Positions 34,697-49,940 are shown, counted from the first letter of the stretch. The stretch is 64,000 nucleotides of DNA from Buttiauxella agrestis ATCC 33320 (GCF_000735355.1 NZ_JMPI01000022.1:186025-250024); one strand, 5' to 3'. A program made the numbers and translations. The notes: generated by a model from the sequence alone, not told the origin.

Positions 34697-35451
34697 AGAT
34701 GAATCTCCACGGCGAGTGGCGCATGGTCCGAGAGATGCCGCCATTGCTGCAACGGCAGGGCTGTTGGTGCGCTTGCGGAAGCGTTTTTCACATAAATTCG
34801 GTCAAGGCGCAGCAGTGGGAAGCGGGCAGGGAAGGTGCGAGCCGGACGGCCAGATGCGCGAGTAAACACCTCATCCAAACCCGTTTGCTTTAATTGCCTG
34901 TTGGCGCGTTGCTGCCAGTCATTGAAATCCCCGGCAACCACCACCGGCTCGCCTTCCGGAAGATTATTCACCAGCTGACACAGCATATTGAGCTGCGCCT
35001 GACGGTGTGCATCACGCAAACCGAGATGCACGCAAATCACGTGTACGCGCACATTTTTGTCCGGCACATTCATCTGGCAATGCAGCATGCCGCGCTTTTC
35101 GTGGCCTTCGACCGAGATATCACGATTTTCGAAATGATGGATAGGGAAGCGAGACAGCACCGCGTTCCCGTGATGCCCTTCGGGATAAACCGCGTTGCGG
35201 CCATAGGCGAAATCGCTCCACATCGTATCGGCGAGGAACTCGTAATGACTGGTTTCCGGCCAGTTTTCAAAACGCACCGAATGCGCTTCGTGGGCACCCA
35301 TGACCTCTTGCAAGCAGACGATATCGGCGGAAACCGCGCGCACCGCATCACGCAACTCCGGCAAAATAAAGCGCCGGTTGAGTGCGGTGAAACCTTTGTG
35401 TGTATTAATTGTGAGCACTTTGAAGGAAAAGTGCTGAGACTTGTTACCCAT
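34693..35451 (-). CDS. ybhP: Endonuclease/exonuclease/phosphatase-family protein YbhP
   Basis: YbhP is a member of the metal-dependent EEP fold; no substrate is established. The start at 35451 behind GGGAGAAGC gives 252 residues. Family residues are seen in [21 protein letters not shown] (metal Glu), [24 protein letters not shown] (catalytic Asp-x-Asn) and the final [13 protein letters not shown] (Asp-His). A 52-codon upstream extension in the same frame lacks support. It is the first gene of ybhP-clsB-ybhN and divergent from ybhQ. Confidence 0.95.
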   Translation of the reverse strand: MGNKSQHFSFKVLTINTHKGFTALNRRFILPELRDAVRAVSADIVCLQEVMGAHEAHSVRFENWPETSHYEFLADTMWSDFAYGRNAVYPEGHHGNAVLSRFPIHHFENRDISVEGHEKRGMLHCQMNVPDKNVRVHVICVHLGLRDAHRQAQLNMLCQLVNNLPEGEPVVVAGDFNDWQQRANRQLKQTGLDEVFTRASGRPARTFPARFPLLRLDRIYVKNASASAPTALPLQQWRHLSDHAPLAVEIHL

Positions 35452-35583
35452 GCTTCTCCCGGCATTGTTAACATCCTGATGAAAATAAAGTGTAGTCTCT
35501 GTCACAAATAGGTGCCGCGTTACGGAATTTTCCGCATACTGCGGTACTCTGAAAGACAGGAAATAGCGGCCAGGAGAGAAATA

Positions 35584-35994
35584 ATGAAATGGCAACAACG
35601 TGTACAAGTGACGACAGGCCTAAGCTGCTGGCAGATAATGCTGCATCTGGGTGTGGTCTGTGCGCTGCTCGTTGGCTGGAAAACTGCCACCCTCATACCG
35701 GTCGGCATAGGGCTATGTTTGCTGTATGCAGCAACAGTAATTTTGATGTTCGCCCTGCACCGTGTGCGGACAGGGCGGTTACGTGATATCGGAGATTTTC
35801 TTGAAGAGCTGACTACCACCTGGTATTTCGGCAACGCGATGATTGCCCTGTGGCTGTTGTCACGCGTCGTCGAAAACAAGTTTCTGCTCGTTGGTGCGGG
35901 TATTGCGATGATTGCCGGGCCGATTATTTATTCGCTGCTCGCCAAAGATAAAACCTCAGGCAATTTTGCGCCGAAACATCCAGTACGCCGCTGA
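35584..35994 (+). CDS. ybhQ: Inner-membrane protein YbhQ
   Basis: A 136-residue inner-membrane protein of unknown function with about four hydrophobic segments, starting [22 protein letters not shown] as in E. coli. CAGGAGAG precedes [33 protein letters not shown] is the most conserved block, and the basic end KHPVRR is shared. Its 3' end overlaps the end of convergent ybhR by 39 bases. The frame from 35512 adds 24 residues unlike the family. Confidence 0.94.
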   Translation: MKWQQRVQVTTGLSCWQIMLHLGVVCALLVGWKTATLIPVGIGLCLLYAATVILMFALHRVRTGRLRDIGDFLEELTTTWYFGNAMIALWLLSRVVENKFLLVGAGIAMIAGPIIYSLLAKDKTSGNFAPKHPVRR

Positions 35995-37062
35995 ACCCGT
36001 GGTGGCCGCGATAACCAATAGCGGCCACACACTTCCCCAGACAATATCAAAACTCGCGTTCTTCAAATAAATCTGCTTGGTGATATCGGTGAAATGCCGA
36101 ATCGGATTCGCCCACGTCAGGTTTTGCAGCCACACCGGCATATTTTCTACGGGTGAAACATACCCCGAGAGCAAAATCGCGGGCATCATAAAGACGAACA
36201 CGCCGATAAATGCCTGCTGTTGCGTTGAGCACAGCGCTGAAATCAACAAACCAAATCCCACCAGCGACAACCCGTAAATCAGCATCGTGAAGTAAAACAG
36301 CAAAAGCGAGCCGGAAAACGGAATGTGATAACCCCAGATCCCCACGCCCAGCACAATGGTTGCCTGGCCAATCGCCACAATTTGCGCAGGCACTGCTTTG
36401 CCCACAAAGATTTGCCAGGTTGCCAGCGGAGAAACCAGTAGCTGATCAAGCGTACCTTGCTCGCGTTCACGGGCGACCGAAAGTGACGTCACAATCATCA
36501 CGCCGATAGTGGTGATCATTGCAATCAATGACGGCACTACGAACCATTTGTAATCCAGATTCGGGTTATACCAGTTGCGCACCACCAGTTCGCTGTTATT
36601 CGGTTTTGGCTGCCCGGACACCAGTTCCTGCTGGTAATTCTTCACAATCTGTTGCAGGTAATTTGCGGCAATTTGCGCACTGTTTGAATTACGCCCATCG
36701 AGAATAATTTGCAGTTTGGCTTGCTGCTGGCTTGCGATATCACGTGAGAAATCGGCCGGGAAGCGAATCAGCAGCAGTGCTTTTTGGTTGTCTATGGTCG
36801 GCTGGATTTCCTGGGGGCTTTTTAGCAGCAACACATGGCTAAACGCTTTGGCGCGTGCAAAACGTTGAGTCAGTTCCACCGAGTGGCTGCCGTTATCTTC
36901 GTTATAAATTGCGATAGTGGCGTTGGTAACTTCAAGTGTGGCGGCAAACGGGAACAGCACCACCTGCAACACCACGGGCAGAATCAAAATCGCGCGGGTT
37001 TGCGGCTCGCGCAGCAGGGATTGCAGCTCTTTGCGAATTAAAGTCCAGAGTCGATAAAACAT
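35956..37062 (-). CDS. ybhR: ABC exporter permease YbhR
   Basis: YbhR is one of the two membrane subunits of the YbhFSR exporter, reported in E. coli to affect drug efflux and Na+(Li+)/H+ transport. It has 368 residues. One N-terminal helix is followed by a large periplasmic domain (about 45-170), then five helices of the ABC-2 type with [28 protein letters not shown]. It lies 9 bases downstream of ybhS in cecR-ybhGFSR. The last 39 bases are shared with the end of ybhQ. Confidence 0.95.
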   Translation of the reverse strand: MFYRLWTLIRKELQSLLREPQTRAILILPVVLQVVLFPFAATLEVTNATIAIYNEDNGSHSVELTQRFARAKAFSHVLLLKSPQEIQPTIDNQKALLLIRFPADFSRDIASQQQAKLQIILDGRNSNSAQIAANYLQQIVKNYQQELVSGQPKPNNSELVVRNWYNPNLDYKWFVVPSLIAMITTIGVMIVTSLSVAREREQGTLDQLLVSPLATWQIFVGKAVPAQIVAIGQATIVLGVGIWGYHIPFSGSLLLFYFTMLIYGLSLVGFGLLISALCSTQQQAFIGVFVFMMPAILLSGYVSPVENMPVWLQNLTWANPIRHFTDITKQIYLKNASFDIVWGSVWPLLVIAATTGSAAYWMFRRKIA

Positions 37063-37071
37063 CGCGTTCCC

Positions 37072-38211
37072 CTAGTCGAGACGGCGTTTAGTTTTTAGCG
37101 CCGTCAGGCCGATAAACATCACCGCCGAAGCAATTAAAAACAGCACGTTGATAATCAATACAGTCGAAATATTCCCCGCCAGAAACAGGCTTTGTAGCGT
37201 GCTGACAAAATAACGGGCAGGAATCACGTAAGTCACCGCGCGGATAATCGCCGGCATACTGTCAATCTGGAAGATAAAGCCGGACAGCATGATAGACGGC
37301 AAGAATGCGGCGTTGAGCGCCACCTGGGCGGCATTAAACTGGTTGCGGGTAATCGTCGAAATCAACAGCCCCATACCCAATGTGCTGAGTAAAAACAGGC
37401 TGGTTACCAGAAACAGAATCAGCAGAGAGCCGCGATAGGGCACGCCGAGAATAAATACCGACACCAGCATACACAGCAGCATCGCCAGCATTCCGAGCAC
37501 GTAATAGGGCAGAAGTTTGCACAGCAGCAGTTCGGTGCGCGTGACTTGTGTCGAGAGTAACGCTTCCATGGTGCCGCGCTCCCATTCCCGCGCCACCACC
37601 AGGGACGTCAGAATCGCGCCAATCACCGTCATAATGATGGTGACTGCGCCGGGGATAATAAAATGCTGGCTGATAGCCGCCGGGTTAAACCAATAACGGA
37701 GCTGCACGTCGATCAGCGGTTCAAATTTTTCGCCCCGGTCTTCCGCGCGTTGCTGCTGCCATATTTGCCAGATACCCTCCATGTAACCTTGCACAAAGTT
37801 GGCGGTGTTCGGCTCGCTGCCATCGGTAATAACCTGCACCGGAGCCGTCGCGCCTGCGCGTGCCATGTTTTGCGCGAAGTCGGTTGGGATCACCACCAGA
37901 CCGCGAATCTTACCCGCCTGCATCAACTGAATAAGATGCTGACGGTTATCGCTAATGGTTGGGTCGATGTAAGGCGATGCGGTAATGGTATGGGCGAAAT
38001 CCAGCGCTTCCTCGCTTTGCTGTTCCAGTAACACGCCTACGCGCAGGCGGCTGGAGTCCAGGTTGATGCCGTAGCCAAAAATAAACAGCAGCAGTAACGG
38101 AATTACCACCGCAATCAACCAACTGCTGGGGTCGCGTACAATCTGGCGAGTTTCTTTCACGCACAGGGCGCGCACGCGCCGCCAGGAAACGGCCTGATTA
38201 TGTTCGCTCAT
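37072..38211 (-). CDS. ybhS: ABC exporter permease YbhS
   Basis: The second membrane subunit of YbhFSR, paralogous to YbhR. It has 379 residues (E. coli 377). It shows the same ABC-2 design: helix near 30-50, periplasmic domain, and the cytoplasmic loop [33 protein letters not shown] followed by the membrane bundle. Its start lies 14 bases inside the end of ybhF, so the two are translationally coupled. Confidence 0.95.
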   Translation of the reverse strand: MSEHNQAVSWRRVRALCVKETRQIVRDPSSWLIAVVIPLLLLFIFGYGINLDSSRLRVGVLLEQQSEEALDFAHTITASPYIDPTISDNRQHLIQLMQAGKIRGLVVIPTDFAQNMARAGATAPVQVITDGSEPNTANFVQGYMEGIWQIWQQQRAEDRGEKFEPLIDVQLRYWFNPAAISQHFIIPGAVTIIMTVIGAILTSLVVAREWERGTMEALLSTQVTRTELLLCKLLPYYVLGMLAMLLCMLVSVFILGVPYRGSLLILFLVTSLFLLSTLGMGLLISTITRNQFNAAQVALNAAFLPSIMLSGFIFQIDSMPAIIRAVTYVIPARYFVSTLQSLFLAGNISTVLIINVLFLIASAVMFIGLTALKTKRRLD

Positions 38212-39946
38212 GCTCGTGATCCTTATCCCATTGATGAATCAGCGTAATAAACGCCTGTTCCATCGTCGGGTCAGTTTGCTCGTCATCGGCCGCTTGCTCT
38301 TTCAGGTCGTCTGGCGTGCCGCTGGCAATCAGTTTGCCGCGATACACCAGCCCAATACGGTCGCAGTATTCCGCTTCATCCATAAAGTGCGTCGTCACCA
38401 TCACCGTGACGCCTTTTTCCACCATGCTATTGATGTGCAACCAAAATTCGCGGCGCGTAATCGGGTCAACGCCTGAAGTCGGTTCATCGAGGAACAAAAT
38501 GTCTGGCTCATGCATTAACGAGCACGCCAGCGCCAGGCGTTGTTTAAAACCGAGCGGCAGTGCATCCGTAGCGCTGTTCATAATCGGTTGCAGGCTGAAG
38601 GCTTCGCTCATGCGATTGATTTTTTCCTCCTGCGCTTTGCCACGCAGGCCGTACACGCCGGAGAAAAATCGCAGGTTTTGCGCCACGGTTAAGTTGCCGT
38701 AGAGCGAAAATTTTTGTGCCATATAACCCAGATGCTGGCGTGCCTTGCCGGAACTGGTTTTTAAGTCCATATCCAGCACCAGCGCTTTGCCAGAAGTGGG
38801 CACCAGCAAGCCGCACATCATTTTAAAGGTGGTGGATTTCCCGGCGCCGTTCGGCCCCAGCAGGCCGAAGATCTCACCGCGCTGGACGGTAAAATCCACG
38901 TTGTCCGTCGCCGCAAAATCGCCGAATTTCTTGGTTAATGATTCCGCCCGGATAACCGTTTCGCCTGGCGTCCCTTCTACCGTATGCAGGATTTTCCCCA
39001 GCGGCGATTCCTGAGTGGCGGCACCGCCGAGCAGGTCGATAAAGGCATCTTCAAAACGGGGCTCGGTTTGTGAAATGCTGTCGGGTGGCACATCAAGCGC
39101 GTGGCTGAGATCTTCAAGAGAGGCGTCTTTGGCGAGGATCAGGCGCACCGAGCGCCCCTGAATCACACCATCGCTGACCTGCGGCAATTTCAGCGCACGT
39201 TGCAACAGCTTGCGATTATTTTCCTCACCGTGACTCACCAGCAGCGAGCGCCCGGCCATTTGCTGCGTCAGCTCTTTCGGCGCGCCATGGTAGAGCAGTT
39301 CGCCTTCGTTCATCAGCAACACGTCGCGGCACTGCTCGGCTTCATCGAGATACGACGTGCTCCACAGAATCAGCATGCCGTCACCGGCCAGTTCGTGCAC
39401 CATTTGCCACAGTTCGCGGCGCGAAATCGGGTCGACGCCGACACCGGGTTCATCAAGCAGCAGCACTTTTGGCTGGCCGACCAGGGTGCAGGCGAGGCCG
39501 AGCTTTTGCTTCATGCCGCCGGAGAGCTTCCCGGCAAGCCGGGTGGTAAACGGCCCAAGGGCGGTGAATTCCAGCAGGCGCTTAAAGGTGTTTTTGCGTT
39601 CCTCGCCCGTTACGCCACGTAAATCGGCGTACAAATTCAGGTTTTCCATTACCGTTAAATCTTCATACAGGCCAAATTTTTGCGGCATGTATCCCAGAAC
39701 GGCGTGCAGAGCGCGGTCGTCTTCTACCGGATCAAGCCCAATCACGCTGGACGTGCCTTCTGTAGGTTTTAATAAACCTGCCAACATGCGCATTAGCGTG
39801 GTTTTTCCGGCACCGTCAGGGCCGACCAGACCAGTAACCGAGCCGGTATGAATCTCGCATTCAAGGCGTGCGACCGCAGGCTTTTCCTGCCCCGGAAATT
39901 GTTTCATTAACCCGTGCAGGGCAATGATGCCGTCCTGGCTACTCAT
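38198..39946 (-). CDS. ybhF: ABC exporter tandem ATPase YbhF
   Basis: YbhF carries two ATPase domains in one chain and powers the YbhRS permease. The start at 39946 ([13 protein letters not shown]) gives 582 residues (E. coli 578). Domain 1: Walker [10 protein letters not shown], signature [12 protein letters not shown], Walker [10 protein letters not shown]. Domain 2: Walker [10 protein letters not shown], the signature position reads [11 protein letters not shown] (degenerate, as in E. coli), Walker [13 protein letters not shown]. The ATG overlaps the end of ybhG by eight bases; a Met four codons earlier is possible. Confidence 0.95.
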   Translation of the reverse strand: MSSQDGIIALHGLMKQFPGQEKPAVARLECEIHTGSVTGLVGPDGAGKTTLMRMLAGLLKPTEGTSSVIGLDPVEDDRALHAVLGYMPQKFGLYEDLTVMENLNLYADLRGVTGEERKNTFKRLLEFTALGPFTTRLAGKLSGGMKQKLGLACTLVGQPKVLLLDEPGVGVDPISRRELWQMVHELAGDGMLILWSTSYLDEAEQCRDVLLMNEGELLYHGAPKELTQQMAGRSLLVSHGEENNRKLLQRALKLPQVSDGVIQGRSVRLILAKDASLEDLSHALDVPPDSISQTEPRFEDAFIDLLGGAATQESPLGKILHTVEGTPGETVIRAESLTKKFGDFAATDNVDFTVQRGEIFGLLGPNGAGKSTTFKMMCGLLVPTSGKALVLDMDLKTSSGKARQHLGYMAQKFSLYGNLTVAQNLRFFSGVYGLRGKAQEEKINRMSEAFSLQPIMNSATDALPLGFKQRLALACSLMHEPDILFLDEPTSGVDPITRREFWLHINSMVEKGVTVMVTTHFMDEAEYCDRIGLVYRGKLIASGTPDDLKEQAADDEQTDPTMEQAFITLIHQWDKDHEHERT

Positions 39947-40940
39947 GCGCGTTCTCATCGTTGAATTTCACCGTGACCGGCATTCCCTGGCGCAGAGAAT
40001 CATCGGCATCGGTGACGATAATGCGCAGGCGATACACGAGATCGGTGCGCAAATCCGGCGTTTCGACGGTTTTCGGCGTGAACTCAGCGGTTGGTGAAAC
40101 GAAACCGATTTTGCCGTGATACGGCTTATCCGGTCGGCCATCGGTGTAAACCAGCAACTCGGTGCCGGGTTTCGCCTGATTCAGACTCACTTCGCTGACG
40201 TAAGCTCGCACCCAAACCGGGCGAGTCAGAGAAAGCGTTAGCACGGTGCTTCCGGCGTTCAGCATGCTGCCAGGTTCAACCGCGCGGGTCAGCAATGTGC
40301 CGTCGGAGGGCGCAACCAACGTGGTGTCCTGTAAATCTAATTGTGCCTGAGCAAGTTGGGCTTTCGCCTGTTGCAGGCTGGCCTGCGCCTGGGCAATTTC
40401 TTGCGGACGGTTCCCGGTGCGGTACTGGCTTAATTTGTCGCGCGCCGCTTTCAGCGTGGCTTTAGCCTGGTCACTGGATGAACGCGCATTTTCCAGTTCG
40501 TTGGCAGAAATAACCCGGCGTGCCCATAAACCCTGCTGGCGCTGATAAAAGTTCTGCGCGTAATCAAATGCCGCCTGGGCTTGATTAACCTGCGCTGCGG
40601 CCTGGGCAATTTCTTCATCGCGATATCCGGCGATGATCAAATCAAACTTAGCCTGTGACGCGGCGACGTTAGCTTGTGCCTGAAGCAGGGCATTTTGGTA
40701 TGGCCCCTGGTCCAGCTCACCCAGCGGTTCGCCAGCTTTAATCGCATCACCTTCGTCAACCTGTAACGCCGCAAGACGCCCGCCAACGCGGAAACTCAAA
40801 TTGACGGTGCGAATATCCACGTTGCCGTATAGCGTCAGCCCTTGCTCTTGTTGGCTTTTGTACCACATCCAACCGCCTGTCCCTGCGGCGATAAGCGCGA
40901 TAACCACCACGGCGATAACGATCGGCTTTTTACTTTTCAT
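39939..40940 (-). CDS. ybhG: HlyD-type periplasmic adaptor YbhG
   Basis: YbhG is the membrane-fusion protein that links the YbhFSR pump to an outer-membrane channel. The start at 40940 ([17 protein letters not shown] upstream) gives 333 residues (E. coli 332). An N-terminal anchor helix is followed by the lipoyl half-motifs around [18 protein letters not shown] and [16 protein letters not shown] long coiled coil (about 90-205, repeated QAQA and [11 protein letters not shown]) forms the hairpin. It begins 11 bases inside the end of cecR. Confidence 0.95.
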   Translation of the reverse strand: MKSKKPIVIAVVVIALIAAGTGGWMWYKSQQEQGLTLYGNVDIRTVNLSFRVGGRLAALQVDEGDAIKAGEPLGELDQGPYQNALLQAQANVAASQAKFDLIIAGYRDEEIAQAAAQVNQAQAAFDYAQNFYQRQQGLWARRVISANELENARSSSDQAKATLKAARDKLSQYRTGNRPQEIAQAQASLQQAKAQLAQAQLDLQDTTLVAPSDGTLLTRAVEPGSMLNAGSTVLTLSLTRPVWVRAYVSEVSLNQAKPGTELLVYTDGRPDKPYHGKIGFVSPTAEFTPKTVETPDLRTDLVYRLRIIVTDADDSLRQGMPVTVKFNDENAHE

Positions 40941-41625
40941 TGCTGGCATTTCCTCGTTGGCTCGATAACCCCTGCAAAATGAAATCGATATGGCTGCGCA
41001 CCACATCGCTGATTTGTTTCACGCTTTCTTGATCAAACGTTGTCCACCCGGCCCGCAGCAAAATGGTTTCCCGCCCGAGACGAAATGCCAGCACCTGCCC
41101 AAGCAGCGCATGGGTATGAAGAATCGTGGCGGTGTCATCGGGGCTGCGACCCGTATAGCGGCCGACGAGCGTGGTGAGATGCGTGTGCATCGGCGCAATC
41201 ACTTGCTGGTGAATCAGCTGATAGGCCGGAGTGGGCGAAAGCTGTTCGCGGGATATAAATTTGCTCAGGTTCAGCGTTTCATCGGCGGTCAGCAGGATAA
41301 TCATGTGCTCGCACGCGGTATGAATCAGCTCGCGTATCTGCGGTTTATCCGGATTTTCCTGGCTGAGAATAGCTTTGGCACGTTTGACGTGAGGCTGGAA
41401 ATTGTGGGTGATGAAATCAGCAATCCATTGCGCGGACGCCATATACAGCTCTTCTTTTGAGCCGAAGTAGTAGGTGATGGCGGCAATGTTTTGCCCGGCG
41501 AGTGCGGCGATATCGCGGGTCGTGGCGTGCAAGCCATATTCACCAAATTGCGCGATGGCGGCTGTAATTAGCGTGTTTTTTGCCTGCTCACCACGGGAAG
41601 TGACCGGCGTCGGTGTCGCGTTCAT
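40930..41625 (-). CDS. cecR: TetR-family regulator CecR
   Basis: CecR (YbiH) represses its own operon with ybhGFSR and the divergent rhlE; in E. coli it affects sensitivity to cefoperazone and chloramphenicol. It has 231 residues. The N-terminal helix-turn-helix is at about 15-62 ([48 protein letters not shown]), followed by the effector-binding helical domain. A perfect 20-base palindrome lies 17 bases upstream of its start codon. Confidence 0.95.
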   Translation of the reverse strand: MNATPTPVTSRGEQAKNTLITAAIAQFGEYGLHATTRDIAALAGQNIAAITYYFGSKEELYMASAQWIADFITHNFQPHVKRAKAILSQENPDKPQIRELIHTACEHMIILLTADETLNLSKFISREQLSPTPAYQLIHQQVIAPMHTHLTTLVGRYTGRSPDDTATILHTHALLGQVLAFRLGRETILLRAGWTTFDQESVKQISDVVRSHIDFILQGLSSQRGNASNEK

Positions 41626-41642
41626 ACCGACCTCTTAAAAAG

Positions 41643-41662
41643 TTAATCAATCGATTGATTAA
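41643..41662. promoter_or_regulatory. CecR operator between cecR and rhlE
   Basis: TTAATCAATCGATTGATTAA is a perfect 20-base palindrome containing AATCAATCGATTGATT, the kind of site bound by CecR in E. coli. It is placed to control both the leftward cecR-ybhGFSR operon and rightward rhlE. The remaining about 215 bases to rhlE hold the rhlE promoter and leader. Confidence 0.85.
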
Positions 41663-41877
41663 GAGTAGGCTCTCGATATCGCAGTGTCCAGTTCCAAACA
41701 TTTATCTTGTGAATGCATCGAAAAATAGAATTTGTGCGCAAAGTCACAAAACCTGTTACACTGCGCGGCTTACGGCACCGTGGTTTGTGCCCCTCTCTTG
41801 CGCCAGAATGACTGGCGTCATACGAACCCCTGGAAACTACACCGCACCTCGCGGTCAGGGCGATTCTGGAGTTCCAA

Positions 41878-43245
41878 ATGTCTTTTGATTCTCTCGGCCT
41901 GAACGCCGATATTCTGCGTGCAGTGGAAGAGCAGGGCTATCGTGAGCCTACCCCTATTCAACGTCAGGCGATTCCGGTTGTTTTAGCTGGTCGTGACCTG
42001 ATGGCCAGTGCCCAAACCGGCACCGGAAAAACCGCTGGTTTTACCTTGCCGCTGTTGCAGCGCCTGGTAGACAAACAGCCGCATGCGAAAGGCCGTCGCC
42101 CAGTGCGCGCCCTGATCCTGACGCCAACCCGTGAGCTTGCTGCTCAGATTGGTGAAAACGTCAGCGACTACAGCAAATATTTAGATATCCGTTCGCTGGT
42201 GGTTTTCGGCGGCGTGAGCATTAACCCACAGATGATGAAACTGCGTAGCGGTGTCGATGTGCTGGTGGCAACACCGGGCCGTCTGTTGGATTTAGAACAC
42301 CAGAACGCAGTTAAACTCGACCAGGTAGAAATCCTGGTACTGGATGAAGCTGACCGCATGCTGGACATGGGCTTTATCCACGATATCCGTCGCGTGCTGG
42401 CAAAACTGCCTGCTCGTCGCCAGAACCTGCTGTTCTCCGCGACCTTCTCTGACGATATTAAAGGTCTGGCTGAAAAGCTGTTGCACAACCCGGAAGAAGT
42501 TTCCGTGGCGCGTCGCAACACCGCTTCTGAGCAAGTGACTCAGCACGTTCATTTCGTTGATAAAAAACGTAAAAGAGAACTGCTGTCACAGATGATTGGC
42601 GAAGGTAACTGGCAGCAAGTGCTGGTGTTTACCCGTACCAAACATGGTGCAAACCACCTGGCAGAACAGCTGGGCAAAGACGGTATCACTGCTGCGGCCA
42701 TCCACGGTAACAAGAGCCAGGGTGCGCGTACTCGTGCATTGGCTGACTTCAAAAACGGTGGCATCCGTGTGCTGGTAGCAACGGACATCGCCGCGCGTGG
42801 CCTTGATATCGAAGAACTGCCACACGTTGTGAACTACGAATTGCCAAACGTACCGGAAGACTACGTGCACCGTATCGGCCGTACTGGCCGTGCTGCGGCA
42901 ACGGGTGAAGCGCTGTCTCTGGTGTGTGTTGATGAACACAAACTGCTGCGTGACATTGAACGCGTGCTTAAACGTGAAGTGCCACGTATGGCGATTCCAG
43001 GGTACGAAGTGGACCCATCCATTCCTGCTGAGCCTATCGTTAACGGTCGCCAGCAGCAGCGTGGCGGCGGTCGTGGCAACGGCGGTGGTCAGGGCCAGGG
43101 TCAACGTCGTGGCGGCAATGGCGGCGCATCATCAGATCGCAGCAGCGCTCCACGTCGCCCATCACGCCCACAGGGTGATGGTGCCGCTAAACCTGCTGGT
43201 GCAAACGGCCGTCGCCGCCCAGCTCGTAAGCCTGCATCCGCATAA
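41878..43245 (+). CDS. rhlE: DEAD-box RNA helicase RhlE
   Basis: RhlE is an ATP-dependent RNA helicase that acts in ribosome maturation and RNA decay. It has 455 residues (E. coli 454). Q-motif near TPIQRQAIP, motif I AQTGTGKT (45-52), motif Ia PTRELAAQI, motif II DEAD, motif III SATFSDD, motif [11 protein letters not shown]. The C-terminal tail from about 385 is rich in Arg, Gly and Gln ([17 protein letters not shown]) and binds RNA. A GGAG site precedes ATG. Downstream it has its own terminator; in K-12 dinG would follow, here dusC does. Confidence 0.97.
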   Translation: MSFDSLGLNADILRAVEEQGYREPTPIQRQAIPVVLAGRDLMASAQTGTGKTAGFTLPLLQRLVDKQPHAKGRRPVRALILTPTRELAAQIGENVSDYSKYLDIRSLVVFGGVSINPQMMKLRSGVDVLVATPGRLLDLEHQNAVKLDQVEILVLDEADRMLDMGFIHDIRRVLAKLPARRQNLLFSATFSDDIKGLAEKLLHNPEEVSVARRNTASEQVTQHVHFVDKKRKRELLSQMIGEGNWQQVLVFTRTKHGANHLAEQLGKDGITAAAIHGNKSQGARTRALADFKNGGIRVLVATDIAARGLDIEELPHVVNYELPNVPEDYVHRIGRTGRAAATGEALSLVCVDEHKLLRDIERVLKREVPRMAIPGYEVDPSIPAEPIVNGRQQQRGGGRGNGGGQGQGQRRGGNGGASSDRSSAPRRPSRPQGDGAAKPAGANGRRRPARKPASA

Positions 43246-43270
43246 TTAATTAGGCTTTGCCAACTCATAC

Positions 43271-43299
43271 AGAGGCGCTAACATAGCGCCTCTTTTTTT
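43271..43299 (+). terminator. Terminator of rhlE
   Basis: AGAGGCGCT (43271-43279) and AGCGCCTCT pair around a five-base loop, followed by seven T. It ends 15 bases before the dusC start. Confidence 0.93.
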
Positions 43300-43313
43300 A
43301 CCGGAAAAACGCT

Positions 43314-44252
43314 ATGCGTGTACTGCTCGCGCCGATGGAAGGGGTTCTCGACTCGTTGGTTCGTGAACTGCTGACAGAGGTCAATGACTACGACTTGTGT
43401 ATCACCGAGTTCTTGCGCGTGGTCGACCAGCTTTTGCCGGCAAAATCCTTCCATAAACTTTGCCCGGAACTTCATCAGGCGAGCCGTACATCGTCCGGTA
43501 CGTTAGTCCGTATTCAACTCCTGGGGCAACATCCACAATGGCTGGCTGAAAACGCGGCCCGCGCGGTGGAACTTGGCTCCTGGGGGGTAGATCTCAACTG
43601 CGGTTGTCCCTCTAAACTGGTGAACGGCAGCGGCGGCGGCGCCACTCTACTCAAAGATCCCGACTTAATTTACCGTGGCGCGAAAGCGATGCGTGAAGCG
43701 GTGCCTGCGCACTTACCTGTCACCGTTAAAATCAGGCTGGGTTGGGACAGCGATTCCCGGCAGTTTGAAATTGCTGACGCAGTACAGCAGGCTGGTGCAA
43801 CCGAACTTGTCGTTCATGGGCGCACCAAAGAAGACGGTTATAAAGCCGAGCGGATAAACTGGGCGGCGATTGGCGAAATCCGCCAGCGTTTGTCGATTCC
43901 GGTGATTGCTAATGGCGAAATCTGGGACTGGCAAAGCGCGCAAGATTGCATGGCGGCAACAGGCTGTGATGCGGTAATGATTGGCCGTGGCGCGCTTAAT
44001 GTGCCGAATTTAAGCCGCGTGATTAAATACAATGAGCCGCGGATGCCATGGACGGATGTGGTGAAATTGCTGCAAAAATATAGCCAGCTCGAAAAGCAGG
44101 GCGACACGGGGATGTATCACGTGGCGCGTATCAAACAGTGGCTGGGGTATTTGCGTAAAGAATATGTTGAGGCAACGGACTTGTTTACTGAGATTCGTAC
44201 ACTTAAGCATTCTGCGGACATTGCCCGCGTGATTTGTAACCCGGTACGTTAA
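43314..44252 (+). CDS. dusC: tRNA-dihydrouridine(16) synthase DusC
   Basis: DusC reduces uridine 16 in tRNA, using FMN and NADPH. It has 312 residues (E. coli 315). N-terminal FMN-site motif [28 protein letters not shown]; catalytic Cys98 in [13 protein letters not shown]-phosphate motif [15 protein letters not shown] and [15 protein letters not shown] at 43314 follows the rhlE terminator closely, so its promoter may overlap the rhlE end. It is the first gene of the returning K-12 48 min block. Confidence 0.96.
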   Translation: MRVLLAPMEGVLDSLVRELLTEVNDYDLCITEFLRVVDQLLPAKSFHKLCPELHQASRTSSGTLVRIQLLGQHPQWLAENAARAVELGSWGVDLNCGCPSKLVNGSGGGATLLKDPDLIYRGAKAMREAVPAHLPVTVKIRLGWDSDSRQFEIADAVQQAGATELVVHGRTKEDGYKAERINWAAIGEIRQRLSIPVIANGEIWDWQSAQDCMAATGCDAVMIGRGALNVPNLSRVIKYNEPRMPWTDVVKLLQKYSQLEKQGDTGMYHVARIKQWLGYLRKEYVEATDLFTEIRTLKHSADIARVICNPVR

Positions 44253-44324
44253 GCCGCGATCTTCGTCACGATTTTCAATTCATTCGTTTGAGTGATGTTT
44301 CGAAGCTGATAGAGTGTCATTGTT

Positions 44325-45247
<923 letters not shown>

Positions 45248-45279
45248 CGACGTGCCGAAAGGCCGACGAAAACAAAAAC

Positions 45280-45355
45280 GGATTGTTACTGCTGCGGCAG
45301 GCAAAACCTGAGCACTGGCTTCTCCTTGAGGGAAGTCGGTCTCAGGTTTTTTTTT
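45280..45355 (+). promoter_or_regulatory. Second antitermination site and terminator between bglG and bglF
   Basis: GGATTGTTACTGCTGCGGCA plus GGCAAAACC (45280-45308) is identical over 29 bases to the site before bglG. AAAACCTGAG (45303-45312) pairs with CTCAGGTTTT (45341-45350), followed by a long T-run. This two-site layout is the classical bgl operon arrangement. Confidence 0.95.
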
Positions 45356-45386
45356 ACTTTACTCAGTCATATATGCCGAAAGGTGA

Positions 45387-48663
<3,277 letters not shown>

Positions 48664-48678
48664 TTGTTGGGGCGGGGG

Positions 48679-49602
48679 TTAACCCCGCTCACTCACCATT
48701 CGCTTAATAAACCCGCGCACCCACATCAGCGCCGCATCACTGTTATGGCGCTGATGCCACAACAACGCCACTTCAAATGGCGCAATATCCAGCGGCACCG
48801 GGCTGCAGCACAGTCCCCAGGTTTTCTGCCAATTTTCACACAACCCCTGCGGCACAGTTGCCAGTATCGGCATCATGCTTAATAGTCCCGGCAGAGCGGA
48901 AAAGTGCGGGGTGGTGTAGTTAATCTCACGTTTCAAATTTTGCCGGGCTAACACGGTGTCGATATGGCTGCTGGTCGCTTCGCGGTAGCTCACCAAAACA
49001 TGCTGTTGCGCAGCATAAATCTCCGCAGAAAGCGGGGCGGCGAGTTGCAATTGCGACGGATGCCAGAGCGTCACGAACTCCATCGGCGTCAGAAGTTCGC
49101 GTTCCATCCACCGAGCGGACTGGTTTGCCACGCTGATGGCCATATCCAAATCCCCACCTTCCAGGCGCTGCGCGTCCGTAAAAGGGTCACTGGCGACGAC
49201 ATTCAGGCGCACGCCTGGCGCTTGCGCGCGCAGCGCTGGCAGCAGTTGTGGCATCAGCCACATTTCTACCCAGTCAGTCATGCCGAGGGTGATTGTCGCT
49301 TTTGCTGAAGCGGGGTGAAACTCCGCCTGCTGGAACAGTGCGCTTTGCAACTGTTCCAGCAATGGCATTAATTCTGTATGCAGCTCCGTTGCACGCGCCG
49401 TGGGCTGCATACGATGGCCGCTGCGAATAAAAAGCGGGTCATCAAACATTTCACGCAAACGTGCCAGCGAACCGCTGACTGCGGGCTGGCCGAGGTGCAG
49501 TTTATCCGCCGCCAGAGACACGCTCTGTTCGCGAAATAAAACCGCAAACGCAATCAATAAGTTGAGGTCTATTTTGCGAAAATCACTTTCTTTGATAGTC
49601 AT
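48679..49602 (-). CDS. LysR-family transcriptional regulator
   Basis: 307 residues from ATG 49602 behind GGAGAAATA. The N-terminal winged helix is LDLNLLIAFAVLFREQSVSLAADKLHLGQPAVSGSLARLREMFDDPLFIR (about 10-60), and the rest is the two-lobe effector domain. The residues and C-terminal LLWHQRHNSDAALMWVRGFIK place it with the NodD/LeuO/YidZ-like LysR branch. I cannot name the orthologue. It stands convergent to bglB; its target is not shown. A dyad over its ribosome site suggests self-control. The 38-codon upstream extension is rejected. Confidence 0.9.
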   Translation of the reverse strand: MTIKESDFRKIDLNLLIAFAVLFREQSVSLAADKLHLGQPAVSGSLARLREMFDDPLFIRSGHRMQPTARATELHTELMPLLEQLQSALFQQAEFHPASAKATITLGMTDWVEMWLMPQLLPALRAQAPGVRLNVVASDPFTDAQRLEGGDLDMAISVANQSARWMERELLTPMEFVTLWHPSQLQLAAPLSAEIYAAQQHVLVSYREATSSHIDTVLARQNLKREINYTTPHFSALPGLLSMMPILATVPQGLCENWQKTWGLCCSPVPLDIAPFEVALLWHQRHNSDAALMWVRGFIKRMVSERG

Positions 49603-49630
49603 TATTTCTCCAATCAATTGGAGTGATAAT
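49601..49630. promoter_or_regulatory. Dyad over the start of the LysR-type gene
   Basis: CTCCAAT (49608-49614) and ATTGGAG (49617-49623) are perfect arms with two bases between, extended by ATTAT (49601-49605) and ATAAT (49626-49630). On the minus strand the right part supplies the GGAG ribosome site and the left end covers the ATG. It may be an autoregulatory operator or an mRNA hairpin hiding the ribosome site. Confidence 0.5.
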
Positions 49631-49717
49631 AAAGCTTCGCGGGCAGTGTCTGCAAGGTGAACCGGTTTTGACTGGAAATGAATACACAAGAGGAAGCGAG
49701 GGGACGACGCTAACAAA

Positions 49718-49743
49718 GGGGTGCCGCCATTGTGGTGGCACCC
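49718..49743 (-). terminator. Hairpin terminator after yohP
   Basis: GGGTGCC-G-CCA and TGG-T-GGCACCC pair (one G-U) around a short loop. On the minus strand it is followed by CCTTTGTTAG. It lies just downstream of yohP. Confidence 0.7.
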
Positions 49744-49750
49744 GCTGTTT

Positions 49751-49834
49751 TCAGAAAATCATCTTAAACACGCCAGTAACGACCAATAAGCCAATAATAA
49801 AGATAATCAAAATTGCCCAAAGAATAATTTTCAT
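49751..49834 (-). CDS. yohP: Small membrane protein YohP
   Basis: A 27-residue single-helix membrane protein whose mRNA in E. coli is itself directed to the membrane. The minus strand reads MKIILWAILIIFIIGLLVVT followed by GVFKMIF and TGA, differing from E. coli YohP (as I remember it) at only two conservative positions. GGGAG lies eight bases before ATG. It is too short for ordinary gene finders. It keeps its K-12 place between dusC and mdtQ, although large modules have been inserted on both sides. Confidence 0.92.
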   Translation of the reverse strand: MKIILWAILIIFIIGLLVVTGVFKMIF

Positions 49835-49940
49835 CACGACTCCCTATCTTATGGCTAGTGTTTAAACAGTATAGGCAAGGAAGTGCGGGGCGGGGGGAGT
49901 TGCCTCCCCATAAACGCAAATTGAGATAAATTGAAGTGAA

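Noticed and set aside
34894-35511. 205-residue rightward frame
   Set aside because: Antisense to ybhP, which is conserved along its whole length.
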